Shown here one piece after another: positions 10,807 through 17,950 of a stretch of 22,683 nucleotides of DNA (position 1 is its first letter; each line of letters starts with the position of its first letter). A program made the position numbers and the translations under genes. The notes under the pieces were generated by a model. It ran no database searches and had not been told where the DNA came from. It saw only the letters and a list, made by a program, of their open reading frames with translations. Origin of the DNA: an uncultured Lachnospiraceae bacterium (GTDB lineage Bacteria > Bacillota_A > Clostridia > Lachnospirales > Lachnospiraceae). The stretch covers positions 1 through 22,683 of the forward strand of contig USPJ01000001.1 in assembly GCA_900556645.1 (NCBI GenBank), in the 5' to 3' direction.

Positions 10807-11211
10807 ATGGCAGATGATAGAATTTTTTCCGTAGAGATCATTACGCCGGACCGTGTTTTTTACAAAGGCGAGGCGACCATGATTGAGTTTACAACGGCAA
10901 ACGGGGATATTGGTGTATACAAAAACCATATTCCGCTGACTACCGTACTGGCACCGGGAATCGTAACCATTACGGAGCCGGAGGGCAAGAAGGAAGCGGC
11001 AGTACACTCCGGTTTTGCGGAAATCCTTCCGGATAAGGTAACGCTTTTGGCGGAAATTGCCGAGTGGCCGGAGGAGATTGATGTAGAGCGAGCAAAGGCT
11101 GCAAAGCAGCGTGCAGAGGAGCGTATGCAATTTCACAGAGATGAGATTGATTTGAAGAGAGCAGAATTTGCACTTCGGAAATCTTTAGTACGAATTGAGA
11201 TTAAAGAATAA
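10807..11211 (+). CDS. atpC: F0F1 ATP synthase subunit epsilon
   Basis: 134 residues: an N-terminal beta-sandwich (MIEFTTANGDIGVYKNHIPL, then TLLAEIAEWPEEID) followed by a helical hairpin (about 95-134) that can regulate rotation. GGGGTGA (10796-10802) precedes the ATG. This is the last atp gene, and a strong terminator follows at once. Confidence 0.93.
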   Translation: MADDRIFSVEIITPDRVFYKGEATMIEFTTANGDIGVYKNHIPLTTVLAPGIVTITEPEGKKEAAVHSGFAEILPDKVTLLAEIAEWPEEIDVERAKAAKQRAEERMQFHRDEIDLKRAEFALRKSLVRIEIKE

Positions 11212-11215
11212 AAAA

Positions 11216-11265
11216 TTAAAAATGGCTTTATCCGTGGCGTAATGTCGCTGATAGAGCCGTTTTTA
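11216..11265 (+). terminator. Intrinsic terminator of the atp operon
   Basis: GGCTTTATC (11224-11232) pairs with GATAGAGCC (11250-11258) with one T-G pair. The inner GCG/CGC can stack on it. The stem is flanked by an A run upstream and GTTTTT downstream, so it could work in both directions. Confidence 0.85.
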
Positions 11266-11312
11266 AGTATAATAGTATTACAATACCATGAATAATTAGG
11301 GAGAGGGTTAAA

Positions 11313-12545
11313 ATGAAAAAAATTTTAGGGAAATACAAAAATCTAAAAGGGGAGTATAATTTTTATAAGGAGTTAATCGGGTCATCGCTCTCCAGATTTG
11401 GAGATGGAATTGACACCATAGCATTTTCAATTCTCATATATCACATTACGGGTTCTACCATGTTAGTGGCAACATTGTTTGCCGTCAATGGTCTTCCCAA
11501 TTTAATATTCAGCATTGTTTCCGGTGCGGTTTCCACTTACAAAGATGAGAAAAAAATTATGGCAATCTGTGACATAGGAAGGGGATTGTGTGTTACAGCC
11601 ATTGTTTTGTTATATATATCGGGAAGGATAGAGATATGGCATTTGTATGTCATAACCTTTTTGAATTCGTCTTTTGAATCCTTTCGGTCACCGGCTTCTG
11701 CCGGTATGCTGCCGAAGATTTTAAGGGAGGAATTGAGAGAAGAGGGCTTGGCATTGGAAACCAGTTCCATGAAGCTTATGGAAGTATTCGGTCTGGCAAT
11801 CGCAGCTACGATTATCGGATGGGGAGGATTAGAAGCGGCACTTATGATAGATGCATTAACCTTTTTGGTTTGTGGTATCTTGGTAATGACCATGAAAGTA
11901 GAGAAAAAGCCCTATCAGAAATTGGAGTTTTCAAAAGGGGTAAAGGATATTCAAGAGGGATTCCAATATGTAAAGCTACATAAGAAAGTGTTAAGTATCT
12001 GTATTTTTACCTGTATCATAAATATTGCATTTATTCCCATTAACGTATATCAGGTGCCTTATGTGGAAGATATTTTAAAGGGACAGGATATGATGTTATC
12101 TGTTATGGGAGTGAGTTCAGCCGTTGCCATGGGTGTGTTTGCCCTTTTTATGCCGAAATTAAAAGAGTTTTTGGGAGAAAAGAAAAGCTTTTTTCTGGGA
12201 GGGATACTGTTGGGAATGGCATACTTTATTTTGACCTATATCAGAAATATAGGAATTATGGGACAATATATAGGATTGATTTTGGGAATGGCAATGCTGG
12301 GAATGGGAATTGCCGCCAGCAATTTTATTATCCAAGTTCGTTTTTTTGCAGAAATTGAACAGGAATATTTAGCCCGGGTATCTGCAATTTCCAGTATGTT
12401 TGCTCTGTGTATTGTACCTGTTTTTTCAAGCCTTTCGGGAATTCTGTTGAATTTTATAAGTATACCGCTATTGTTTGTTCTTTCGGGAACTTTTGCAATA
12501 CTTGTTTTTGGAGCGAATTATATAAAAGAGATAAAACATGAATAA
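11313..12545 (+). CDS. MFS transporter, probable drug/efflux type
   Basis: 410 residues with about 11-12 hydrophobic segments. The start of the protein (SSLSRFGDGIDTIAFSILIY, then ITGS) matches the MFS_3 / macrolide-efflux type of exporter, which begins with an R-x-GD motif before helix 1. The substrate cannot be read from the sequence. The ATG at 11313 follows a purine-rich site (GGGAGAGGG). A TATAAT box at 11268-11273 lies in the tail of the atp terminator but has no recognisable -35, so the promoter is uncertain. The gene converges on a TetR regulator with only 14 bases between stop codons, which hints at shared control. Confidence 0.8.
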   Translation: MKKILGKYKNLKGEYNFYKELIGSSLSRFGDGIDTIAFSILIYHITGSTMLVATLFAVNGLPNLIFSIVSGAVSTYKDEKKIMAICDIGRGLCVTAIVLLYISGRIEIWHLYVITFLNSSFESFRSPASAGMLPKILREELREEGLALETSSMKLMEVFGLAIAATIIGWGGLEAALMIDALTFLVCGILVMTMKVEKKPYQKLEFSKGVKDIQEGFQYVKLHKKVLSICIFTCIINIAFIPINVYQVPYVEDILKGQDMMLSVMGVSSAVAMGVFALFMPKLKEFLGEKKSFFLGGILLGMAYFILTYIRNIGIMGQYIGLILGMAMLGMGIAASNFIIQVRFFAEIEQEYLARVSAISSMFALCIVPVFSSLSGILLNFISIPLLFVLSGTFAILVFGANYIKEIKHE

Positions 12546-12574
12546 AAAAGGAAACACTTCTACCGGTATTCCTT
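12544..12574 (-). terminator. Probable terminator of the TetR gene (minus strand)
   Basis: AAGGAA (12548-12553) and TTCCTT (12569-12574) form a 6-bp stem that encloses the palindrome TACCGGTA. Read on the minus strand, the stem is followed by a run of T (the A run at 12544-12549). It sits exactly at the convergent gene ends. Confidence 0.45.
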
Positions 12575-13147
12575 CAAAATAATACCGACGGTTTTGGCAA
12601 CCTCGTCTGTCAGAGAATAGCTTCCCTCAGAAATGCACCAGTCAAAAACAAGTCCCCGTACCAGTCGCATGAGGGAGGCAGTTGTCTGTTTAACATCTAA
12701 ATCTTTACGGAATTCTCCGGCGGCAACACCATTGGTGAGAATCTCTTCCATAAACACGTAAGGATGTCTGGTTGTACTTAAGGTATATTTATTTTTGGAG
12801 GTCAACAAATATTTGTAGACATTTGCAATAAAATTCCAATCCATCTCTTCCATGACTTGGTTTGCAGTCCGAAGAAAGTTCAGCAGCAGTTCCGTGTAAT
12901 TGTCGTAGTTAACATCCTGCATAAGGTCTGCAATATAGGCCTCAATACTCTGATAGCATCGTTCGATAATGCTTTCTTTCGATGGAAAATGATGATAGAA
13001 AGCCCCCACAGAGACACCGGCGGCTTGACAGATATCCGTTACCTTTACGGAGTCTATCCCCTTTTCCTTAAATAAATCCAATGCCACATCTAAAATTTTA
13101 AGTCTGGTTTTCATAGACTGTTCTTTTCTGGTCGAAGTTTTTTCCAT
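12560..13147 (-). CDS. TetR/AcrR family transcriptional regulator
   Basis: 195 residues. The N-terminal helix-turn-helix is clear (ILDVALDLFKEKG, then KVTDICQAAGVSVGAFYHHF, about residues 18-54). The C-terminal half is an all-helical ligand-binding domain with no assignable effector. The start is ATG 13147 with GGGGGA upstream; M12 (13114) is a weaker alternative. It is transcribed away from the membrane-protein gene at 13324 and towards the MFS gene. Its own promoter and that of the divergent gene lie almost back to back. Repression of the divergent gene through the 47-bp palindrome is the simplest reading, but it is inferred. Confidence 0.9.
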   Translation of the reverse strand: MEKTSTRKEQSMKTRLKILDVALDLFKEKGIDSVKVTDICQAAGVSVGAFYHHFPSKESIIERCYQSIEAYIADLMQDVNYDNYTELLLNFLRTANQVMEEMDWNFIANVYKYLLTSKNKYTLSTTRHPYVFMEEILTNGVAAGEFRKDLDVKQTTASLMRLVRGLVFDWCISEGSYSLTDEVAKTVGIILKEYR

Positions 13148-13175
13148 AGTAGTCCCCCATATTTTTCTGGAACTT

Positions 13176-13204
13176 ATTGTAGCACAAAACCTTTTAAATG
13201 AAAA
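13176..13204 (-). promoter_or_regulatory. Promoter of the TetR gene
   Basis: On the minus strand TTTTCA (13204-13199) lies 17 bp before TACAAT (13181-13176), which is preceded by TGC, an extended -10. The start site would be near 13169, giving a leader of about 20 bases. Confidence 0.5.
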
Positions 13205-13207
13205 TGA

Positions 13208-13236
13208 TTGACATTCATGGAAGTTTTTTGTATAAT
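13208..13236 (+). promoter_or_regulatory. Consensus sigma-A promoter of the unknown membrane protein
   Basis: A perfect TTGACA (13208-13213) and a perfect TATAAT (13231-13236) are separated by exactly 17 bp. The -10 box and the predicted start (about 13243) fall inside a long palindrome. A promoter this strong usually needs a repressor. Confidence 0.9.
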
Positions 13237-13279
13237 TTTAACAGAATAAGATTCGGCGAATATCATTCTGTTAAAATTA
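13233..13279. promoter_or_regulatory. 47-bp near-perfect palindrome, probable repressor operator
   Basis: Centred on G13256, 21 of 23 position pairs are complementary. The outer arms are 15-bp perfect repeats (13233-13247 and 13265-13279) and the inner arms are ATTCG/CGAAT. The palindrome overlaps the -10 box and the predicted start site. Because most of the left arm lies upstream of the start, a DNA-binding role is more likely than an RNA hairpin. The adjacent TetR protein is the obvious candidate ligand. Confidence 0.75.
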
Positions 13280-13323
13280 AGGAGAATGATAAGCAGAAAA
13301 GTAGATAATGAGGAGGTAGAAAA

Positions 13324-14259
13324 ATGGGAATCTTATACGAACAGACAGATCTCATAGGATGGGCTATCTGGCTGGCAGTTCTTTTTGGACTGATGGCATT
13401 TAATGAGTTGGCAAGATCCAGTAAATGGTTTGGAATTTTGCTGTTTTTTATTTTGCCGTTGGTATTGACAATTTTTGTTTGGCCGACAACGGCGGCACCG
13501 GGGAATGAGTATGGAACGGGAAACTGGTTTAACTGGGTAAAAACCTATTCTGCATTGGCGGGATGTCTGGGATTTATGGCAATTTGCTACATACCGGGAT
13601 TAAAGGATAAGAAATTTGCATTTTATTTTCCACCGATTATTCTGGCGTTAAATATTTTGGAAGCTGTACTCAGAGATTTTCAATGTTTTTCCTATGGAGC
13701 ATTCAAAGGCGAATATATCAATGAGCTTTGGGTAATGTCAGGACCGTGGAATATTATGAACGGAATTGCAGGTCTTTTGAACATTATAACCATCTGCGGA
13801 TGGACTGGAATTTTCGTTTCCAAAGGAAAACGCAAAGATATGATGTGGCCGGATATGATATGGCCGTGGATTATCGCATATGATTTGTGGAATTTTGCAT
13901 ATACCTACAACTGTATTGCAGACCATTCCATCTATTGCGGTCTGGCACTTTTGCTTTCCTGTACCATTCCGGCATTTGTAATCAAAAGAGGAATGTGGTT
14001 ACAACATAGAGCACAGACCTTAGCATTGTGGATTATGTTTATTATGACCTTCCCAACCTTTGCAGACAGAATCGCACCGGTACCGACGACACACAATCCG
14101 GTGGCATTCTTCATAGTAAGCTTCGTAGCTTTGGCGTTTAATCTGGGAGTTGCAATTTATCAGTTCAGGCTGATTAAGAAAAACCATCTGAATCCGTTAA
14201 AGGATGAGATTTATAAAGACACAAAGGCTTATCAGGAAGTAATAGAAGAAAATGTATAA
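13324..14259 (+). CDS. Multi-pass membrane protein of unknown function (possibly DUF5692-like)
   Basis: 311 residues with about eight or nine predicted membrane helices (around 10-30, 35-54, 76-92, 98-116, 140-165, 178-199, 203-221, 232-248, 258-281) and a short charged C-terminal tail. It is rich in Trp and aromatic residues, with repeated WP motifs (VWPTTAAP; MMWPDMIWPW) and conserved-looking polar residues inside helices (YDLWNFAYTYN). No transporter or enzyme motif was recognised. The resemblance to the DUF5692 family is from memory and unverified. The start ATG has GAGGAGG (13310-13316) seven bases upstream. A consensus promoter and large palindrome precede it, and the divergent TetR regulator suggests inducible expression. 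Confidence 0.8.
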   Translation: MGILYEQTDLIGWAIWLAVLFGLMAFNELARSSKWFGILLFFILPLVLTIFVWPTTAAPGNEYGTGNWFNWVKTYSALAGCLGFMAICYIPGLKDKKFAFYFPPIILALNILEAVLRDFQCFSYGAFKGEYINELWVMSGPWNIMNGIAGLLNIITICGWTGIFVSKGKRKDMMWPDMIWPWIIAYDLWNFAYTYNCIADHSIYCGLALLLSCTIPAFVIKRGMWLQHRAQTLALWIMFIMTFPTFADRIAPVPTTHNPVAFFIVSFVALAFNLGVAIYQFRLIKKNHLNPLKDEIYKDTKAYQEVIEENV

Positions 14260-14272
14260 TTAACTGCCATGT

Positions 14273-14320
14273 ATATGCCCTTTCCAAGACAGCAAAATTC
14301 TGCGGGAAAGGGCATATTTG
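14273..14320 (+). terminator. Intrinsic terminator after the unknown membrane protein
   Basis: ATATGCCCTTTCC (14273-14285) pairs perfectly over 13 bp with GGAAAGGGCATAT (14305-14317). A short TTTG tail follows. The stem is very strong although the T tract is short. Confidence 0.75.
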
Positions 14321-14381
14321 TATATTCGGGACAAAGTGTGGTAGAATGGGAGGCATGTTGATGTGGAAGAGGTAAATAGAG

Positions 14382-14951
14382 ATGCAGGAAATGAGATTAG
14401 TAGAAGCAAACACAAAGGAACAGATACAAAAGATTCGGAAACTATATGAGGATGCTTTTCCGAAATGTGAAAAAAAGCCGTTTTGGCTGATAAACCGCAG
14501 AAAAAAACAGGGTCTTGTGGACATCTGGGAGCTGCAGGATGAAGCGGGATTTGCAGGACTTGCCATTATGATGAAAGCAGGAGATTTAGTATTGTTGGAT
14601 TATTTTGCGGTGGATACCCAAAGAAGAGGCTCCGGCTGCGGTTCTAAGGCATTACAGTGTTTACAGGAACACTATGAGAAACAGCGGCTTTTTCTGGAGA
14701 TTGAGAGTGTTTACGGAGAGGCAGAGAACCAGAAGGATAGGGAACGGAGAAAGAAATTTTATCTTACCAATGATATGGAAGAAATGGGTATTTTGGTAGA
14801 TGTATTCGGAACAGAGATGGAACTTTTAACCTACCAATGTAGCATTACCTACGAAGAATATCTGTCTGTTTACCGACAGGTCTATGGGGAGAGAAAAGCA
14901 GGAAAATTGAAATTTATTGCAGATTTGAAGGAAGTCAAAGATAAGATTTAA
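14382..14951 (+). CDS. GNAT family N-acetyltransferase
   Basis: 189 residues. The acetyl-CoA-binding motif is visible as VDTQRRGSGCGSKALQCL (77-94), preceded by the strand DLVLLDYFAV (68-77). The N terminus (RLVEANTKEQIQKIRKLYEDAFP) is typical of small GNAT enzymes. The acceptor substrate cannot be predicted. ATG 14382 has AAGAGG nine to ten bases upstream; ATG 14391 is a possible alternative. The gene stands alone between a strong terminator and the hyd leader, with no clear functional tie to either neighbour. Confidence 0.82.
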   Translation: MQEMRLVEANTKEQIQKIRKLYEDAFPKCEKKPFWLINRRKKQGLVDIWELQDEAGFAGLAIMMKAGDLVLLDYFAVDTQRRGSGCGSKALQCLQEHYEKQRLFLEIESVYGEAENQKDRERRKKFYLTNDMEEMGILVDVFGTEMELLTYQCSITYEEYLSVYRQVYGERKAGKLKFIADLKEVKDKI

Positions 14952-14953
14952 AA

Positions 14954-14982
14954 TAGACAAACCATATACAATATGTTATTCT
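14954..14982 (+). promoter_or_regulatory. Candidate promoter of the hyd maturation leader
   Basis: TAGACA (14954-14959) lies 17 bp before TATTCT (14977-14982), which carries an upstream TG (14974-14975), an extended -10. Transcription would start near 14989, giving a leader of about 190 nt before the first gene. Confidence 0.45.
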
Positions 14983-15011
14983 ATATTCAGATACCTGATT
15001 TCAAAGGTGCG

Positions 15012-15122
15012 TCCTGCGAAAGAAGGCACAGGAATAGAAAAACAGAGCTGACGGCAGAAATGTCCGTCCTCTTTTCAGTAAGCAGATACTGTCCTTGTGC
15101 CTTTGGGTACAAGGATTTTTTT
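15012..15122 (+). ncRNA. Structured leader with mutually exclusive stem and terminator; candidate riboswitch/attenuator
   Basis: AAGGCACA (15023-15030) is complementary to TGTGCCTT (15096-15103), and GG at 15031 to CC at 15093, forming a closing stem. Inside are a hairpin GACGG/CCGTC, extended by GAG/CUC and GAAAA/UUUUC pairs, and a hairpin CAGT/ACTG. The 3' strand of the closing stem is also the 5' arm of the terminator at 15093-15122, so only one can form. TCCTG (15012-15016) could also pair with CAGGA (15029-15033) and block the closing stem. Hallmarks of T-box, SAM-I, TPP, FMN or cobalamin leaders were not seen. The class is unassigned. Confidence 0.55.
15093..15122 (+). terminator. Intrinsic terminator inside the hyd operon leader
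   Basis: CCTTGTGCC (15093-15101) pairs with GGTACAAGG (15106-15114), nine pairs including one G-T, around the loop TTTG. It is followed by A and seven T. It sits 56 bases before the first gene of the operon, where it would act as an attenuator. Confidence 0.85.
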
Positions 15123-15130
15123 GTGGGCGG

Positions 15131-15151
15131 GAATTTCGCTTTGCGAAATTC
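15131..15151 (+). other. Second perfect hairpin before the TM1266-family gene
   Basis: GAATTTCGC (15131-15139) pairs perfectly with GCGAAATTC (15143-15151) around a TTT loop. No proper T tract follows (TATTTGAG), so it is more likely an mRNA 5' stabiliser or a translation-level element than a terminator. Confidence 0.5.
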
Positions 15152-15178
15152 TATTTGAGATAGAAGAAAGGGAAACGT

Positions 15179-15424
15179 ATGGATACAAGACTTGCCAATA
15201 TAGCCATTGTGGTGGAGAATTCCGAAAGTGTGGAAAAACTGAATCAATTGCTGCATGAATATGGGGATTACGTCATCGGAAGAATGGGAATCCCCCACAA
15301 AGAGCGTGGTGTGAATTTTATCAGTGTTGTCATGGATGCACCGCAAAACATCATCAGCAGCCTGTCGGGAAAGCTGGGGATGTTGGAAGGAGTAACCGCA
15401 AAAGCGGTCTATTCCAAAGTGTAA
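15179..15424 (+). CDS. TM1266-family putative iron-only hydrogenase system regulator
   Basis: 81 residues forming a single ACT/NikR-C-terminal-like alpha-beta domain (IAIVVENSESVEKLNQLLHE, then VNFISVVMDAPQNIISSLSGKLG). Proteins of this size and sequence are commonly found beside hydE/hydF/hydG and are annotated as putative regulators of the [FeFe]-hydrogenase system. No DNA-binding motif is present, so regulation would need a partner or a ligand. It starts at ATG 15179 after AAAGGGAAA and heads the operon with hydE and hydG. Its transcription passes through the attenuator-like leader. Confidence 0.85.
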   Translation: MDTRLANIAIVVENSESVEKLNQLLHEYGDYVIGRMGIPHKERGVNFISVVMDAPQNIISSLSGKLGMLEGVTAKAVYSKV

Positions 15425-15459
15425 TCCCGATAGAGAATGAAAAATGTAAGGAGATAAGC

Positions 15460-16500
15460 ATGAACTTATTGGAGAAATTAGAGAAAGAGCGAATGCTTAC
15501 AAAAGACCAATGGATACAGCTGATTGGCAGCAGAGAGGTTTATGAGAGTCAGGCGGCTGCTCTGGCAAAAAAGATACGGGAAGAACACTTTGGCAATCAG
15601 ATATATGTCAGAGGATTGATTGAATTTACCAATTATTGCAAAAATGATTGCTATTACTGTGGAATCCGCAGGAGCAATCCCAATGCAGAGCGTTATCGTC
15701 TTACCATGGAGCAGATACTGGAATGTACCGATACCGGCTATGAGCTGGGATTCCGAACCTTTGTATTGCAGGGGGGAGAGGATGGCTATTATACCGATGA
15801 GAGATTGGAAGAAATCATAAAGGCAATCAAAGAAAAGCATCCTGATTGTGCCTTGACCCTGTCTTTGGGCGAGCGGAGCAGGAAAAGCTATGAGCTGTTT
15901 TATCAGGCGGGAGCAGACCGTTATCTGTTGCGGCATGAAACGGCAGATGCAGGTCATTATCAAAGGCTCCATCCCGAAGAAATGTCTTATGAGCACAGAA
16001 TGAATTGCCTGAAAGAACTGAAAGCTATCGGCTATCAGGTGGGATGTGGATTTATGGTGGGAAGTCCGGGACAGACAGAGGAAACTTTGGCGGAGGATAT
16101 GTTGTTTATCCAAGAATTTCAACCTCATATGGTGGGAATCGGACCCTTTGTTCCCCATCATGAGACGCCTTTTGGCAGGGAGCCGGGAGGTACGGTGGAG
16201 GACACCCTGTATCTGCTGAGTCTGATTCGGATTTTAGAGCCAACGGTACTTTTGCCGGCAACTACCGCACTGGGAACCATAGACCCCAGAGGACGGGAAA
16301 AGGGAATTTTGGCAGGAGCAAATGTGGTAATGCCCAATCTATCCCCTACCAATGTCCGAAAGAAATATGAACTGTATGACAACAAAATCTGTACGGGAGA
16401 CGAGGCGGCGGAATGTCGGAGTTGTTTGTCCAACCGTATGAAAACCATTGACTGTGAGCTGGTAACCCACCGCGGAGATGCACCGGGATGGAACCGATAG
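15460..16500 (+). CDS. hydE: [FeFe]-hydrogenase H-cluster radical SAM maturase HydE
   Basis: 346 residues, normal for HydE. The radical-SAM cluster motif CxxxCxxC is C60-KND-C64-YY-C67, in YCKNDCYYCGIRRSN. VLQGGEDGYYTDERL (about 104-118) and GCGFMVGSPGQTEETL (about 195-210) fit the BioB-like TIM barrel of HydE. HydE acts on a HydG-derived iron-cysteine-cyanide-carbonyl synthon on the way to the diiron subcluster. Strong site GGAG before ATG 15460; hydG follows 15 bases after the stop. Biotin synthase and PylB are relatives, but the TM1266 and hydG neighbours settle the call. Confidence 0.93.
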   Translation: MNLLEKLEKERMLTKDQWIQLIGSREVYESQAAALAKKIREEHFGNQIYVRGLIEFTNYCKNDCYYCGIRRSNPNAERYRLTMEQILECTDTGYELGFRTFVLQGGEDGYYTDERLEEIIKAIKEKHPDCALTLSLGERSRKSYELFYQAGADRYLLRHETADAGHYQRLHPEEMSYEHRMNCLKELKAIGYQVGCGFMVGSPGQTEETLAEDMLFIQEFQPHMVGIGPFVPHHETPFGREPGGTVEDTLYLLSLIRILEPTVLLPATTALGTIDPRGREKGILAGANVVMPNLSPTNVRKKYELYDNKICTGDEAAECRSCLSNRMKTIDCELVTHRGDAPGWNR

Positions 16501-16515
16501 AAGGAGGAGAAGAAT

Positions 16516-17934
16516 ATGTATGATGTAAAATCAAGTAAGGCAGAAGAATTTATTGCCCATGAGGAAGTATTGGCATCCTTGGAATATGGCGAGAAAAACA
16601 AGAGTAACTTGGAAGAAATCGACCGCATTTTGAATAAGGCACGGGAGAAAAAAGGAATCACCCATCGGGAGGCCTTGGTACTTCTGGATTGTGATATAGA
16701 GGAGAAAAATCAAGAGATTTATGCATTGGCAAGAGAGATTAAGGAAGAGTTTTACGGCAACCGTATCGTAATGTTTGCACCGCTGTATCTGTCCAATTAC
16801 TGCATCAACGGCTGTGAATACTGTCCGTATCATGCCAAAAATAAGCACATAGCCAGAAAGAAACTGACGCAGGAAGAGATTGTAAAAGAGGTTACTGCAT
16901 TGCAGGATATGGGACATAAACGGTTGGCATTGGAGGCAGGAGAAGACCCGGTAAATAATCCGATAGAATATATTTTGGAATGTATCAATACCATTTACAG
17001 CATTAAGCATAAAAACGGAGCAATCCGCCGTGTTAACGTAAACATTGCGGCAACTACTGTAGAAAATTACCGCAAATTAAAGGACGCAGGAATTGGAACG
17101 TATATCCTGTTCCAAGAGACCTATCACAAAGAAAATTATGAGAAGCTGCATCCGACGGGACCGAAGCATGATTATGCATACCACACTGAAGCCATGGACC
17201 GTGCCATGGAGGGAGGAATTGATGATGTAGGATTGGGAGTATTGTTCGGATTGAATAACTACCGCTATGATTTTACGGGAATCATCATGCATGCCGAGCA
17301 TTTAGAGGCAGCAAAGGGCGTGGGTCCTCATACCATCAGTGTACCGAGACTCCGCCGTGCTGATGACATTGACCCGGATGTCTTTGACAACGGAATCTCC
17401 GATGATTTGTTTGCAAAAATTGTGGCATGTATCCGAATCGCTGTGCCATACACGGGTATGATTGTTTCCACCAGAGAGTCAGAGGAAACCCGTAAAAAAG
17501 TATTGGAGCTGGGAATTTCTCAGATTAGTGGCGGTTCCAAAACCAGTGTAGGCGGCTATGCCGAAGAGGAACCGGAGGAAGAAAACTCCGCACAGTTTGA
17601 TGTCAGTGACAGAAGAACCTTGGATGAGGTAGTCTGCTGGCTGATGGAATTGGGGTATGTACCGAGCTTTTGTACCGCATGTTACCGTGAAGGCAGAACA
17701 GGAGACCGGTTTATGAAGCTCTTAAAGAGCCGTCAGATTGTCAACTGCTGTCATCCAAACGCCCTGATGACTTTAAAGGAATATCTGGAGGACTATGCAT
17801 CTCCAAAGACAAAGGAAATCGGAGAGAAACTGATTCAGAAAGAACTGGAAGTAATTACCAATCCAAAAGTAAAAGAAAAAGCAAGGGAATATATCGAGAA
17901 TATTCACGAAGGACAGCGGGATTTCCGATTCTAA
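16516..17934 (+). CDS. hydG: [FeFe]-hydrogenase H-cluster radical SAM maturase HydG (tyrosine lyase)
   Basis: 472 residues, the usual HydG length. The N-terminal radical-SAM motif is C96-ING-C100-EY-C103. The second, C-terminal cluster motif CX2CX22C is complete: C386, C389 and C412 (CTACYREGRTG, then VNCCHPNA). It carries the dangler iron on which CO and cyanide from tyrosine are assembled. This C-terminal domain separates HydG from the related ThiH. AAGGAGGAG precedes the ATG. No clear terminator follows; the next gene has its own promoter. HydF, the scaffold, is not in the window. Confidence 0.96.
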   Translation: MYDVKSSKAEEFIAHEEVLASLEYGEKNKSNLEEIDRILNKAREKKGITHREALVLLDCDIEEKNQEIYALAREIKEEFYGNRIVMFAPLYLSNYCINGCEYCPYHAKNKHIARKKLTQEEIVKEVTALQDMGHKRLALEAGEDPVNNPIEYILECINTIYSIKHKNGAIRRVNVNIAATTVENYRKLKDAGIGTYILFQETYHKENYEKLHPTGPKHDYAYHTEAMDRAMEGGIDDVGLGVLFGLNNYRYDFTGIIMHAEHLEAAKGVGPHTISVPRLRRADDIDPDVFDNGISDDLFAKIVACIRIAVPYTGMIVSTRESEETRKKVLELGISQISGGSKTSVGGYAEEEPEEENSAQFDVSDRRTLDEVVCWLMELGYVPSFCTACYREGRTGDRFMKLLKSRQIVNCCHPNALMTLKEYLEDYASPKTKEIGEKLIQKELEVITNPKVKEKAREYIENIHEGQRDFRF

Positions 17935-17950
17935 ACCTGTATATTCTTCC

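Noticed and set aside
13286..13357. Small upstream frame beginning ATGATAAGC before the unknown membrane protein
   Set aside because: The AAGGAG before it is only one base from the ATG, and the main start has a much better site.
15001..15125. Idea that the hyd leader is a T-box, SAM-I, TPP, FMN or cobalamin element
   Set aside because: None of the hallmark sequences of these classes could be found by eye. The identity is left open.
14973..15158. A 61-codon frame within the hyd leader
   Set aside because: It runs through the pairing elements and terminator, has no ribosome site before its ATG, and its composition is unlike the neighbours. A leader peptide cannot be fully excluded, but no run of regulatory codons is visible.
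15478..16161. A 227-codon open frame on the minus strand opposite hydE
   Set aside because: It lies wholly opposite a confidently assigned gene, has no protein-family features and is Leu/Ile/Ser-rich, as expected of an antisense shadow.
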